DNA of 64,000 bases from Haliclona indistincta (lineage: Eukaryota; Porifera; Demospongiae; Haplosclerida; Chalinidae), in NCBI GenBank assembly GCA_964017065.1, contig OZ024787.1, positions 188,501 to 252,500 of the forward strand, written 5' to 3'. Shown piece after piece: positions 12,318 through 22,680 of this stretch. The translations under genes and the position numbers were made by a program. The notes under the pieces are model-generated. The model ran no database searches. It was not told where the DNA came from and saw nothing but the letters and a program-made list of their open reading frames with translations. Position 1 is the first letter of the stretch, and each line of letters opens with the position of its first letter.

Positions 12318-13484
12318 AAAACTAGGCACCGAAGGTGCTTATGCCTCGGTGGAATGTTATGCATACATGCCTGTCTGACTAAATACGCTGAACTGAAATA
12401 CACAAGCAGTAATGAAAGTCTGCTGTTGCTAGTTGAACACTATGTTAGTGACTGACAACTTATAAAAACATACACAATAAACTGCAGCCTTTCTGTACAG
12501 CAATATATAGTTATGCAATCAGAAGCCAATCAGTGCTGACCACAATTCAACTGGGCGTGTCTACAATAATGTTCAGTACAGCCCATGCATACTAGATAGC
12601 TTCCATAGCTTGCTCACACAATTTCTCTGGACCTGTGCTGCTATCCTGTAGTGAAATTCTAACCTATAAGCTTATAGGTAGTCACCTATGGATAGCTTTG
12701 CCTTTCCAGATCGCCAGCAACAGCTCGATCGCGAGCCGGTGAGCAAATTGCGCCATAACTCACGAACAAAGCTTCGTACAAACCTTTCACATGTTCAAAA
12801 GCGAGATAATATCGTGTTCTACTAGCTTTGCAAGTTTCAGACCTTATTTTTCAGCGTGTGCTGCAAAACTTGAGTAACAGACGGAATGAAGCACCTAAGG
12901 TGCAGATGCCTCGGTGGAATGACCGTCACTATATCCACAAACACAACTATCCACCATTCCACAAACACAGCAACTGCAGATGCATGTATACTGGATTTCT
13001 GCACAGCTATCACAATGCAGTGCTTTAGTTATGCAATCAGAAGCCAATCAGTGCTAACCACAATACAACTAGGCGTGTCTACAATGTTCAGTAATAGTAC
13101 AGCCCATGCATACTGAACACGAGCAAGATAGCTTCCATAGCTTGCTTACACAATTTCTCTGGACCTGCGCTGCTATCCTGTAGTAAAATTCTAACCTATC
13201 AGCTTCTAGGCAGTCAACTGTGGACAGCTTTGCCTTTGGAGAAGTCCAGATCGCCAGCAACGGTAAACAAAGTAAGCAAACGCGGCATATCTCTAGAACA
13301 AAGCTTTACATGGAACTTTCGCTAGTTCACAACCGAGATAATATCGATTTCTACCTGCATTGCAAGTTTCAGAGCATACCTTCCAGCGTGCGCCGCGAAA
13401 GTGGTGTAACAGACAGACAGAACGACAGACAGACAGACAACGCGATTACAGTATGCCTCGTGGCTCCGCCCACCGAGGCATAAT

Positions 13485-13485
<1 letters not shown>
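12318..13485. repeat. two tandem R2 repeat units
   Basis: Two partial copies lie head to tail (about 12,318-12,886 and 12,888-13,485). Each begins near 'aggtgc..atgcctcggtgg' and contains 'aatcagaagccaatcagtgct'-type sequence with an adjoining 'gcgtgtct' block. They match 4.5-5.2 kb and 42.5-43.4 kb. Small diverged palindromes at their ends suggest mobile origin. Confidence 0.65.

Positions 13486-13552
<67 letters not shown>
13485..13552. repeat. (CA)n microsatellite
   Basis: About 33 uninterrupted CA/AC dinucleotides. It is bracketed by two direct copies of the R2 head 'gcctcgtggctccgccc' (near 13,454 and 13,568). The array therefore probably grew inside an R2 terminus. Confidence 0.95.
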
Positions 13553-13556
<4 letters not shown>

Positions 13557-13940
13557 AACTACTGTATGCCTCGTGGCTCCGCCCACCGAGGCATAATTAA
13601 TAATTATTGTTACCAATCACCAGCCAATCACACAACCGTTATGTTACAATAGTAGCATGTACAGCTATAATTAAGAATCATAATGGGTACATGGCCCGGT
13701 TTCAGTCAATGCATTAATCAGATGATGACTCTATCACTGCCAGTTACATACGCTAGAAATAACACTAAACATTGCTGCATGCAGTAGGCCTATATGCACA
13801 CTCGATCAACAATAATTATGATTGCATGAGCAAAATTGACTGATGTGGCTCACGTCAAGTCCCAGCATTATCTGATGAGGAGACTGATTTTCAACCGATG
13901 CCACTTCTGATATTCCTGCTTGTTGAAGTCCTTGTGCCAA

Positions 13941-14737
13941 ATGGGATCAAGTGAAAAGAACGGCACCTCGTTAATTTTATGCGCACTTAAGTGGGCGTGG
14001 CCAGTGTTAAGTCGATCCGTGGTTTGCGCTGTTAGCCACGGGTTAGCGGTTAGCATAGTCAGGCGTAGCCACACCCATCGCGTGCGTTCCTTCGGATGGG
14101 TCAGGAGACATTAGTATGCTTGAGTTGTACACTTTGCGACTATAGTTGCAATCCAATCAGATTGCAGCTAGCTTTGCGTCACGTCCGGGTGGGCGGTTAC
14201 CACACGAGTTTCTTTTATAGCCAAACCCAGACCTCAGTTATTACATCGTGGTTATTAAAATATCAACACGTGATTAACAATATTCATCTCATAACTATTG
14301 CGTAGCGCTACATTCCTGAACGACAACTAGAGTATACTAATGTCTCCTGACCCATCCGAAGGAACGCACGCGATGGGTGTGGCTACGCCTGACTAGGGTT
14401 AGCACGGCCCTCCCGACGATCCTTAGTTAGGAAGACTCTCCCGACGATCCTTAGTTAGGAAGACTCTCCCGACGATCCTTAGTTAGGAAGACTCTCCCGA
14501 CGATCCTTAGTTAGGAAGACTCTCCCGACGATCCTTAGTTAGGAAGACTCTCCCGACGATCCTTAGTTAGGAAGACCCTCCCGACCATCCTTAGTTAGTT
14601 AGGAAGACCACTGATCCCTACTTTGCACAGTTAGGCGAAGTTATTTAGGGTTTTGGGTTTAGCATTTAGTTTGCACGCCCACTTACGTACTTAAGTGCGC
14701 ATAAAATTAACGAGGTGCCGTTCTTTTCACTTGATCC
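13941..14737. mobile_element. foldback element with nested inverted repeats
   Basis: The outer inverted ends of about 55 bp carry 'tcaagtgaaaagaacggc' on the left and its complement on the right. A second inverted pair (about 14,058-14,116 and 14,328-14,390, 'cgatgggtgtggctacgc') lies inside, followed by a 28-bp tandem array. No transposase is encoded. Confidence 0.75.
14405..14608. repeat. 28-bp tandem repeat, about 7 copies
   Basis: The unit includes 'ctcccgacgatccttag' followed by 'ttaggaagact'. Copies are nearly identical until the last, which has 'gaccatcc' and an extra 'ttag'. It lies between the arms of the surrounding foldback element. Confidence 0.95.
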
Positions 14738-15084
14738 TCGCCGTTCAAAGATGACGTCCATAGTTGTGATCGGGGCAGGACGAAGTACTACCAGAATCTA
14801 GCTCTCGCTCTTCCATAGTAAAGTGAAGTCTGATCTTGCAGATACATGTTCCGCTGTGCGCACAATGTAGGTGTGGCCACAGTTAACATTAACTTCCGGA
14901 CCTGGGATTGAGTGAACAAAGTGACATCCGTCTTGGTTCGTCGTCGGGTTTTTGCAATCGATCTTAGTTCTTCGCCGAGTTTTTGCAAGTGACATTTTGC
15001 AATCGATCTTGGTTCGTCGTCGAGTTTTTGCGTGCTTTGTGTCGAGTTGTGCAATAGTTATCGCTTATAGACCCCCTTGTGCGC

Positions 15085-15665
15085 TAACAGCTGACCGCAA
15101 TAATTTCTAATTTGCGTCATCGCGCCACGCCTTCGTCCGCCATTTTTGAGTCCTAGAATGGAAGTGAATCTCGAGCAAACAGGAGCAATTCGCCGATACG
15201 TTTGGGTGTTACTCATCTCTTGGGGGTTCTCTATCATAGACAAACGTAGATATAATTATGGAAAAAGTTGAAAAAGATGATGTGGTTCTAAACGCTCCAG
15301 AGCCATAGCAAATACCTAGTAGTAAAGTGTATTCGACACTTCTAGGATCTTTGGAGTGATTGCAGGAGAAACAGATAGCTCGACGTTTTATCGAAGGTAA
15401 TGTGCTACATTTCGCTGTTTCTGAGGTTTACCGTTGATAAAACGGGCGCTGGAAGTCGCGAGTGTGAGTTTTGACTCCAATCAAGTTGCGCTTGTCAGTG
15501 CTTTTCCGAGCTTGTCTCCGCTTGGCATCACACAAGAACTCATAAAATTGTGTTCGACGTTTTTCTTGACGGTCTTTGTAGCAAAAGTGTACTAGGAGGA
15601 CTCAAAAATGGCGGTTTATGAATTTTTTTCCATAGAATTATTGCGGTCAACTATTAGAGCCCAAC
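15085..15665. mobile_element. MITE-like inverted repeat (gaccgcaataat)
   Basis: The block near 15,092-15,110 ('gctgaccgcaataattt') and 'gccatttttgagtcct' recur in inverted order near 15,596-15,660. The interior has no conserved frame. It abuts a sequence of Arg-coding 'actcgacgacgaac' repeats at 14,930-15,050 that recurs at 20,417-20,560. Confidence 0.5.
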
Positions 15666-15675
15666 AGGTAGGTAC

Positions 15676-15848
15676 AGTTGTTTGCGAAGATCTTGCATAA
15701 CGGAAGCGAAAGCGGAAGTATGACTTGGCCAATCAAACGCACGTAGGCGTGACTAACTGAAGCTGTACACGTGACGAAAAGTGAATTTGATTGGCCAACG
15801 TCACACTTCCGCTTTCGCTTCCGTTATGCAAGATCTTCGCAAACAACG
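15676..15848. mobile_element. short MITE with 50-60 bp TIRs
   Basis: The left end 'gttgtttgcgaagatcttg' and the right end 'caagatcttcgcaaacaac' are inverse complements, and the complementarity continues through 'cataacggaagcgaaagcgg'. The total is about 173 bp with no coding content. Confidence 0.85.
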
Positions 15849-15850
15849 TT

Positions 15851-16463
15851 AGTCTCGTCCCCAGACCACACTCTCGCCTATCGCGAGAGAGGTTCTGGTG
15901 ACTTTAGTCGATTTTCTTGGGCCAGGAAGTAATATCTTCCCCGGAATGTCTGGGGTAGAATCTGATTGGTCAGCGGAAGGCCAAGTCTTACGTAATACAA
16001 ACCACATCGATCATAGATTGCTGGCGTTGAAGATACGTGGTTACGACTGTAGTCTTTTGCCTGACGTTCTCGACCGTATAATCAGAGCTGCATTTGTCAG
16101 CATCGGTTATGAAAGTCCGACAGACAATCAATCAGCGTCTTGCTATTACTGAGTTTGTCAAGGGGAAAGACGTTTTCGTCTGCCTCCCGACTGGCCCGAA
16201 GGCAAGAGTCTGTGTTTTTTTTTACTCTGCCTGCTGTCTAGACGTCTTCGCCTTCGTAGATTGTCTCCCTCGTCTAACGCGCAACTACATACGATACCAC
16301 AGACACCGTACCGGTGTGTAGATGCCATTGCAAATTCTAACATTAATTTATACGGATTCATTGGTGTTACGCAACTCTCGTACACGAAAAGCCCAAGAAA
16401 GTGCAACTAAAGTCACCAGACCCTCTCTCGCGATAGGCGAGGGTGTGGTCTGGTGACGAGACT
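15851..16463. mobile_element. TIR element with a RecQ-helicase-like fragment
   Basis: Inverted ends of about 58 bp ('agtctcgtccccagacc' and 'ggtctggtgacgagact') enclose 613 bp. The interior on the plus strand (about 16,094-16,200) encodes a phrase like 'GKDVFVCLPTGPK' preceded by 'RQTINQRLAI'. This resembles the Q-motif/Walker A start of RecQ-type DNA helicases, followed by frame loss. An upstream frame (15,898-16,152) overlaps it in another phase. I read it as a degenerate non-autonomous derivative of an element that carried a RecQ-like gene. Confidence 0.6.
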
Positions 16464-17060
16464 AGGTATAGGTAGGTAGGGCGCAGGGGGGGTACGACAA
16501 GCTAATTTAATATGACGTATTGCTGACATACGACACGCCTACTAACGGTATGCAGGATAGTTTAAACTGTTTACCATCGCGCTATAGTACATGATATCGA
16601 GCTCAGGTGTGCATTGTTTCCACTCCAGATCAAGCCAAGTAATATTCCAGAACAATCCACTGAAAATAGCTGAAACAAGTTTTATACTGTTACAGTGATT
16701 GGACAACATTGATGCGTATTGCAGCCAGAGTTTGTGCGCCACAGTCGCAATTTCTTTACATTATTAACTGAATGATGCTCAAGAATGATAGCGATGCTGT
16801 TTTGATCACGTTGGTGCTTTCTTGGGTGAATAGTTTTGCCAACAAATTCTCCATCTTCATCTCTCTGTACTGCAAAAACTAAAAGAGGTAAGGGTGGGGT
16901 AAGGTAGCTTAAACGAAAGCTCTTGGGTAGTAGTATCTATTCCGCAACACACTTACCGTTGAAATTGTCCTTTAAAGACGAAGCTGACCAGGAAAGTCGC
17001 AATGTATTTTGATTTACCTTACGAGCAGTAACGTCAGCATTACGTCAGAATAAATATAGG

Positions 17061-17206
17061 TTATACCATGAAAAGGAGGGCAATACGGGATTTAAATCAC
17101 CGCGGAAACCGATAGTATAGACGACCCGAGCGCGAAGCGCGAGGGCGTCTATTTCGGTTTCCAAGGTGATTTTAATCCCGTATTGCCCGACTGTTTCATG
17201 GTGTAA
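17061..17206. mobile_element. palindromic MITE (ttataccatgaaa)
   Basis: The left end 'ttataccatgaaaaggagg' and the right end '...ctgtttcatggtgtaa' are inverted, and 'gggcaatacggga' and 'tcccgtattgccc' pair inside. The centre is 'gcgcgaagcgcg'. A second copy is at about 29,422-29,563. From 16,464 to 17,060 I see no supported feature. Confidence 0.8.
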
Positions 17207-17640
17207 GGTATTTATACCATTATACTGCGCTCTCAGGTAAGCTTCCCAAGACTACCAAGCACTGAAACAAGCCCTCTACTGTTGCGAGAAGCCAGTAGTG
17301 TCGCCGTTTCCATCATCGAGCGACGATCGTGCAAGAGCGCGTCGTTTGAATTCATAAGTTAGTGACGACGCTTCAGTTTACTATCTTCCAGCCGTGTAGA
17401 AGCGCTACTTTGGGTCTCACTAGAAGCGCTAAAGCATGGAGAAGCTAACTACGAAGTGTAAGTGCGTGAATCAAATCTTTTTCCAAGCTACGACAGTATA
17501 AACTGTTTTGTTCACAACGGGTCCATTCTGCGGTGTGATAAGTGAAATTGGAGGTGTAATAAGTGAACTGGGAGGTGTAATAAGTGAAATAAATCACCTC
17601 GTTTTGAGCAATCTGATTGGTCAGAAACATTGAAGTATGG
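17207..17640. repeat. dispersed repeat, inverted relative at 28.14-28.78 kb
   Basis: Blocks such as 'gaagcgctaaagcatggag', 'ccaagctacgacagtata' and 'cctcgttttgagcaat' reappear in inverse orientation at 28,140-28,780, next to the second copy of the ttataccatgaaa MITE. The two together look like one larger repeated unit. The copy at 28-29 kb was later interrupted by a hAT fragment. Confidence 0.7.
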
Positions 17641-17671
17641 TATAAATTAGCTTGTCGTACCCCCCTGGGTA

Positions 17672-18108
17672 GGGTGTGTCTTATATACGATGTAGGCAGA
17701 GCTAGCCATTTTATAACCACGCTCATTTGTATTAAAATGGCAGCTCATCAGCTTTCAGCAGAGTTGGACGGGTTTTTGATGGAAGCAGAGGGGTGTCTGG
17801 TTGATATCGAACGTTCATCGTGTGACGGAAATGATGTTGCCGCTATGGACGGAGTTCTTCAGCAAGCAGAGTGGCTGTTCCTCGTCCTTCTATGAAAAGA
17901 ACATCTCTTAACAGCCACTCTGCTTGCTAAAGAACTCCGTCCATAGCGGCAACATCATTTCCGTCACACGATGAACGTTCGATATCAACCAGACACCCCT
18001 CTGCTTGCATCAAAAACCCGTCCAACTCTGCTGAAAGCTGATGAGCTGCCATTTTAATACAAATGGGTGTGGTTATAAAATGGCATATAATAATATAAGA
18101 CACACCCT
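17672..18108. repeat. large palindrome carrying the same short frame on both strands
   Basis: Arms of about 180-200 bp face each other around 17,885-17,905. The outer ends read 'gggtgtgtcttatat' and, inverted, 'ataagacacaccc'. Each arm encodes, outward from its tip, a frame starting MAAHQLSAELDGFLM (plus strand from 17,737; minus strand from about 18,052). A Kozak-like 'aaaatggc' start and a shared reading frame suggest the arms derive from a 5' gene end captured in a foldback element. The protein is not recognised. Confidence 0.75.
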
Positions 18109-18142
18109 CGATAAATATTGCAAAAACTCGACACAAAGCACG

Positions 18143-18335
18143 TGTAGCGCTAGCCAGAGCGTCGGGAACACGGTGCAACAATTATGACTCAGAAAATATT
18201 CTCTCATGCAACAGTCAATGCACACATATTTAAAGGTTAGGCTAGGTCATATGATGAGGTGACATGTGTATGAAAATACAGCAGTGATTGTTCTGTGAAC
18301 ATGACTAAGTCAGGTCTAGACTGTCCGGCGTTACA
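18143..18335 (-). repeat. 3' LTR of the Ty3/gypsy derivative
   Basis: 193 bp, TG...CA ends, identical to the copy at 20,224-20,416. It is preceded in plus orientation by CACG. Confidence 0.9.
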
Positions 18336-18348
18336 CCACTCCCCCTCC

Positions 18349-19110
18349 TCACGAAGAGCCTGGACGATAGTAGTCTGGCGGTCGCACTGTGCGCCGAAGT
18401 TGTCCTGACCAGCTGCCTCCACGAGTGCCTGCTTCTTGATCAGCAGCTTGATCTGGACTGACTGCTTCTGAAGCCGCATCAGCATCTGAAGTGGTTGCTT
18501 GGGAAGTTGGGTTGGTGTCTGGATTGGCTACTTGTGATGTCGGCTCGTCTATTGGTATGGGCACCATCAGATCATCTTCAACAGGCGGGTCTATGGTAGG
18601 TGTGCCAGCAGATGGAGGGTTCGGTTGACTTGGAGATTTCTCAGTAGGGTTTCCTGGACTCGACGTGTAACAGGGCTTCAGTCGATTGAAGTGTACGACC
18701 AAGCGTTGTCTTCGTCTCCTGTCGGTTGGTGGGGTAACCAGCTGTATTCGGTAGACCACGTCGGAGATCACTTTCAGAATTTTGTATGGTCCCTTCCAAC
18801 CACTATGAAATTTCTTAGCCTTTCCAGGAGATATTGCTGGACAGTAGAGCCACACCAAATCACCAGGCTTATATCTTCCTCCTGTGACTTTACGGTCATA
18901 GTGATCTTTCTGTCGCTTCTGTGCTCCCTGTCCATTATCTCTAGCAGTCTCATACGCTCTGCTGAAGCGGCTCCTCACATTGCTTGTGTATTCAGCTGGA
19001 GATTCACCAGGCGCTCTCTCGCCACCAAACATAATATCCACCGGAAGGCGTACTTCTCGTCCAAACATCAGATAGAGGTCAGTTACTTCTGCGACCGGCG
19101 GTTGACCCAA
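18349..19110 (-). pseudogene. retroelement integrase C-terminal remnant
   Basis: The minus-strand frame begins at the deletion junction with a phrase 'LMFGREVRLPVD', typical of the end of the Ty3/gypsy integrase core. It continues into an RH-rich linker, a GPY/F-type C-terminal domain (KPGDLVWLYCP..., then GWKGPYKI and VVHFNRLKPC) and a Pro/Ser/Thr-rich acidic tail. The catalytic D,D,E core is absent. The 5' end overlaps the end of the gag frame in another phase, consistent with one internal deletion joining gag to this tail. It is a fragment with no enzymatic activity expected. Confidence 0.85.
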
Positions 19111-19964
19111 TTCGTCGGTCGCTGATCGTTTCCCGCTGGTTGTGGGCTAGGATGTGGGCAGTCTCGCTGGAAGTTACCTTCTTCACCACAGCGCCAGCAA
19201 CTTCCTAAAGGTGGTCGGCGTGGTCGACGTGGAGGACGACGTCCGGTAGGTTGTCGATTGTTGAACTGGGTTAGCAACTGCTGCAACATCACGGTGTTTT
19301 GGCGAACCGCCTCAGCTAAATCATCGTCGCCCCTAGCTCTGGCTCCAACAGCATTAACATCAGCAGGAGTAGGCAGAGTCGGCTCAGTGAACTGAACTCG
19401 CCGGACTTCCACTGCCTTAGCACGCATCTTCTTCCGAGCTAACTGTGCTGCCTCCAATCTCTTTGCTGCCTTGCGGGCTTCATCCAGGTTCTTTAATTTG
19501 TCCGGCTCTTGTTGCATCAGCGCTTCTTGTAGACGGTCATCTCGGAGACCAGCAATAAACCTGTCTCCAGCTATCTCCATCCTGAAATTAGCAGTCTGGT
19601 CCGGGTAACCACGATTTGCGAGGTGAATTAGAGCATCTGCGAATTCGTCGAGTGACTCTTTTTCCTCCTGAACTCGTTGACTTAGATGCCACCGTAGCTC
19701 CTGCATCGCTGTCCCAGGGCTGAATCTCTCGGTGAGCGCTTTAGTCAATTCTTTGTAGTCTGCCGCGTCAACAAGCGCGTCTGAATTCCGTAACAGGTCG
19801 AACGCCCGGAACGCACCATCATCTAGCAGAGACAAAACAGCATTACAGAACTGGTCGTCCGGTGTCTTGACAGCCTTAGCGAATGCTTCGAACCGACGCA
19901 GCCATAACTGGAAGTCCTCCCCGAGGGAATAAGGACGTGGAGCGCGAAGCTGAGGAGCTGCCAT
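19083..19964 (-). CDS. retroelement Gag-like protein
   Basis: This 293-residue frame starts MAAPQLRAPRPYSLGEDF. A retrotransposon-gag capsid-type region (about residues 10-180, with 'FQLWLRRFEAFAKA' and 'RFSPGTAMQELRWHLSQR') is followed by a basic linker and a CCHC zinc knuckle (CWRCGEEGNFQRDCPH, near residue 255-270). Gag packages element RNA in cytoplasmic particles. The frame is intact, so the deleted element could still supply Gag. It starts 260 bp inside the 5' LTR, as expected. Confidence 0.85.
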   Translation of the reverse strand: MAAPQLRAPRPYSLGEDFQLWLRRFEAFAKAVKTPDDQFCNAVLSLLDDGAFRAFDLLRNSDALVDAADYKELTKALTERFSPGTAMQELRWHLSQRVQEEKESLDEFADALIHLANRGYPDQTANFRMEIAGDRFIAGLRDDRLQEALMQQEPDKLKNLDEARKAAKRLEAAQLARKKMRAKAVEVRRVQFTEPTLPTPADVNAVGARARGDDDLAEAVRQNTVMLQQLLTQFNNRQPTGRRPPRRPRRPPLGSCWRCGEEGNFQRDCPHPSPQPAGNDQRPTNWVNRRSQK

Positions 19965-20223
19965 TATTCGCGGTGACTAAGAGAAAAGGGAAAAAAAACA
20001 GCAAATAGGAGAATACACAGAGAGTACAGCAAAGCTCGCCTTTAAGGGCCCTTCACTAAGGGCAAGGTCAAGACAGTGAAGAACAGGTGACAACGCCAGC
20101 CGCTGGACTCTGTCCCCTCCGCCAACCGAGGGCTTTGGGGCTCCTGGACAGTTGACGAAGACACCCGTCTGACAACAGAAGTTGCGAGCTGCAGGACTCT
20201 TGATATCCCACCGCTGCCACCAG

Positions 20224-20416
20224 TGTAGCGCTAGCCAGAGCGTCGGGAACACGGTGCAACAATTATGACTCAGAAAATATTCTCTCATGCAACAGTCAAT
20301 GCACACATATTTAAAGGTTAGGCTAGGTCATATGATGAGGTGACATGTGTATGAAAATACAGCAGTGATTGTTCTGTGAACATGACTAAGTCAGGTCTAG
20401 ACTGTCCGGCGTTACA
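20224..20416 (-). repeat. 5' LTR of the Ty3/gypsy derivative
   Basis: 193 bp, the partner of 18,143-18,335. It is followed in plus orientation by the second CACG duplication and by host repeat 'caaaaactcgacgacgaac', the same sequence that lies uninterrupted at about 15,015-15,045 (inverse). Confidence 0.9.
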
Positions 20417-20600
20417 CACGCAAAAACTCGACGACGAACCAAGATCGAGTGCCAAATGTCACTTGCAAAAATTCGACGAAAAACTAAGATTGATTGCAAG
20501 AACTCGACGACGAACTACTGAACGGATTGCAAAAACTCGATTGCTAACGAAATCGATTGCAAAAAATCGCTTAGGATAGATGCGATTGCAGTTGATCGAT
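20417..20600. repeat. degenerate 'aactcgacgacgaa' repeat
   Basis: This is a run of imperfect units containing 'gcaaaaactcgacgacg' and 'gattgcaaaaa'. It is the interrupted counterpart of inverted sequence at 14,930-15,050. The short frame through it is rich in Arg/Lys and judged non-coding. From 20,600 to 20,970 there is only AT-rich DNA. Confidence 0.6.
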
Positions 20601-20971
20601 TTTTGTCCGCCGCAAAAAAAATCCACATTGGTTGCGTTTGTTCTGCATTATTCTGACACATGCGTACCAGAGTTTTTTTTCACGCTCTAAAAACACTGAC
20701 TGGCTATTGACCTATGGCTGTTATAAAAAATTACACAACAAATTGCCAAGTCAAATTTTTGTCAAAATAATTCAGTAACTAGTGAAAGAATAATATTATT
20801 TAGCAGTCTGTTTGTGAGGAAAGAAAAAATTAACATTACTCTATGTCCAATTCTGCATACACAGTAAAAATTAATAAAATTAATATGTCAAATATAGCTA
20901 TAGTGCAGGAAAAACAATACTTAATTATTTTTTTTTCAATTGACAGTTTATACAGCATTTAAGGTAAAACA

Positions 20972-22680
20972 TTAATCATCATCTGCACGTGACTTGAGAA
21001 CTCGAACACAAATACAGTCATCTTTAATATATTGTGTGTTTTTTGATTCATTGAATGGTAGTGTGGCGTGGGAGATAAACTTGTAAAAACCAAACCCTCT
21101 TCCATACTCTCCTTCAGTAACTCTAAAAAGGTTATCGTTCGGATCAATTGAATATACTTGCTTGTGGTGTCTCTTGTCCTCTCGCCAGTTTAGTATCTCA
21201 ATGACAATGGTACCAATGAAAGGCCACTCGAGGAGGTCATCGTGCTGACCTTTCATGATGGTAGCTCTCATCATAATGTTGGTTCCCTTGCCAGCTTTAT
21301 AACCATTGGAAAATGCTATCATGCAAAATTTGTAACCCTGTGGACTGGTAGTGAATGTTGGACTGAAGTACATGTTGTTAAACTCCTTTCGCTTGGAGAA
21401 TTCTGATATCGTAAATTGAGCAATAATAGGTAGGGCGGAGTCATCATGAGATGGCAAGGGAGTCACCTCTCTTTCCCCAGGTCCCACCATGATGGGCTGC
21501 CATGATGGGGTCAGGAGACGGTAAGGTGTAGAGTAGACTGCCACATTAACTCTTAATTTGATAAAATCGCCTTGCAAATATCTTGTGTCGGTGGTGGGTG
21601 CCAGATCAGTGTGAGATATGAATTGATAAGGTTGGCTATAGCAGATTTCAATCTCTTGGCTAGTGATACGATAAACGGTATGGTCGTGTCTGTTAAAACA
21701 AACTGTGACTAAACGATGATTCTTGTCATCTCTCCAGTTGAGTAACTCTATTTGGATGTCTCCTTCAAAAGGCTGTTTTCCACTCATAAGTTCTGCATGT
21801 ACTGAAAGATGAGAACCACTGCCATTACCAATACCATTAGGGTACACATTTAGACGGAACTTGTAGCCTCTGTCGTGGGTATAAAATGGTGAACTAAGCC
21901 ACTCTTCATTAGCTCGTTTCTTTTCACTGAAATCACCAATGATGAACTCTATCGGTGCTTGGTTATACTGGTATTGTGGTGATACTGTAGCAGGAGTGAT
22001 GGCTGTCTGAGTGGACTGGGGGCATACTGGGTAGTGCTGCTCTGTGACGATAGTAAACGTGTTATAGTAACCACAGTTCTCACATGAGACCATTCGATTG
22101 TGGCAGTGACATGTGTGTTCTTTCATGTCACTTGAACGAGCTTTAATGCCGCAACCAAATGGACAGGCAATGCCACATTGTCCCTTAGCATTAAGGTGAT
22201 CTTGAAAATCTTTCAGCTCACCGTCCCACTCACACCCTTCCTTGTATTCTGAGCAACGTACTTTGAGATTTTTGACCAATCGTTGTAAGTATTTGTCACA
22301 TCGTGCATCGATAAGCATGTCTGGTTCACGGCAATTGGGACACTCTGTTGTTTTGCTGGTGTTGAGCAAACGATCACGACACTTGGCACAAAGATGGTGT
22401 CCACAGTCAGTGAGATAAGGCTCTGTGAGCTTGTCAGTGAACGCGTCATAGCAAACTGGACATTGATATTCAATATCCATATCTTGAGGTAGTAAGTGTA
22501 CCTCAGTAACTGATTTGTGAGTCTCTACAGAGAGAAAAGGGCTGTGTCAGCATAGGTTCAATATTGGAGCACTTTCATTACTTGTGGCTGATGGAGGAGA
22601 TGCTGCTGTCATGAGCTCATCAGTCTGTCCTCTACTGCTCTGAGGTAAGTCATCTCCACTATGTCCCTCCAGTTGTGTTG
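20972..22680 (-). CDS. RING-TRAF-type zinc finger-MATH-MATH protein, copy 1 (3' exons)
   Basis: Two exons: 22,582-22,680 (Ser/Thr-rich linker, phase 1 at both ends) and 20,972-22,524. The large exon encodes a C3HC4 RING (CPVC...CGHHLCAKC...CPNC), TRAF-type zinc fingers (CPFGCGIKARSSDMKEHTCH), then two MATH/TRAF-like domains, each with a 'YKF..N.YPNG'-type strand and a 'EILNWREDK' strand. Such proteins are ubiquitin ligase/adaptors in TNF/IL-1-type signalling. MATH1 here lacks about eight residues present in copy 2 (after HAELMSGK). No start codon is assigned: the first exon begins in phase 1, and a phase-1 donor exists at the end of the CARD-like gene at 26,060, so these may be the 3' exons of that gene. 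The nearby Met at 22,480 would give a 502-residue RING-first form. Confidence 0.85.

Larger units (their letters stand above)
18143..20416 (-). mobile_element. Ty3/gypsy-type LTR element, internally deleted
   Basis: Two 193-bp LTRs (18,143-18,335 and 20,224-20,416) start TGTAGCG, end GTTACA and are identical as read here, so insertion was recent. The 4-bp target duplication CACG flanks them (18,139-18,142 and 20,417-20,420). The element reads on the minus strand. A candidate primer-binding site (tggtggcagcggtgg) adjoins the 5' LTR, and a purine tract (gaggagggggagtgg) adjoins the 3' LTR near 18,336-18,352. It keeps a gag frame and the integrase C-terminus. Protease, reverse transcriptase, RNase H and the integrase core are missing, so it cannot be autonomous. 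Confidence 0.9.

Noticed and set aside
13322..13596. Frames rich in Thr-His or Cys-Val
   Set aside because: They are readings through the (CA)n microsatellite.
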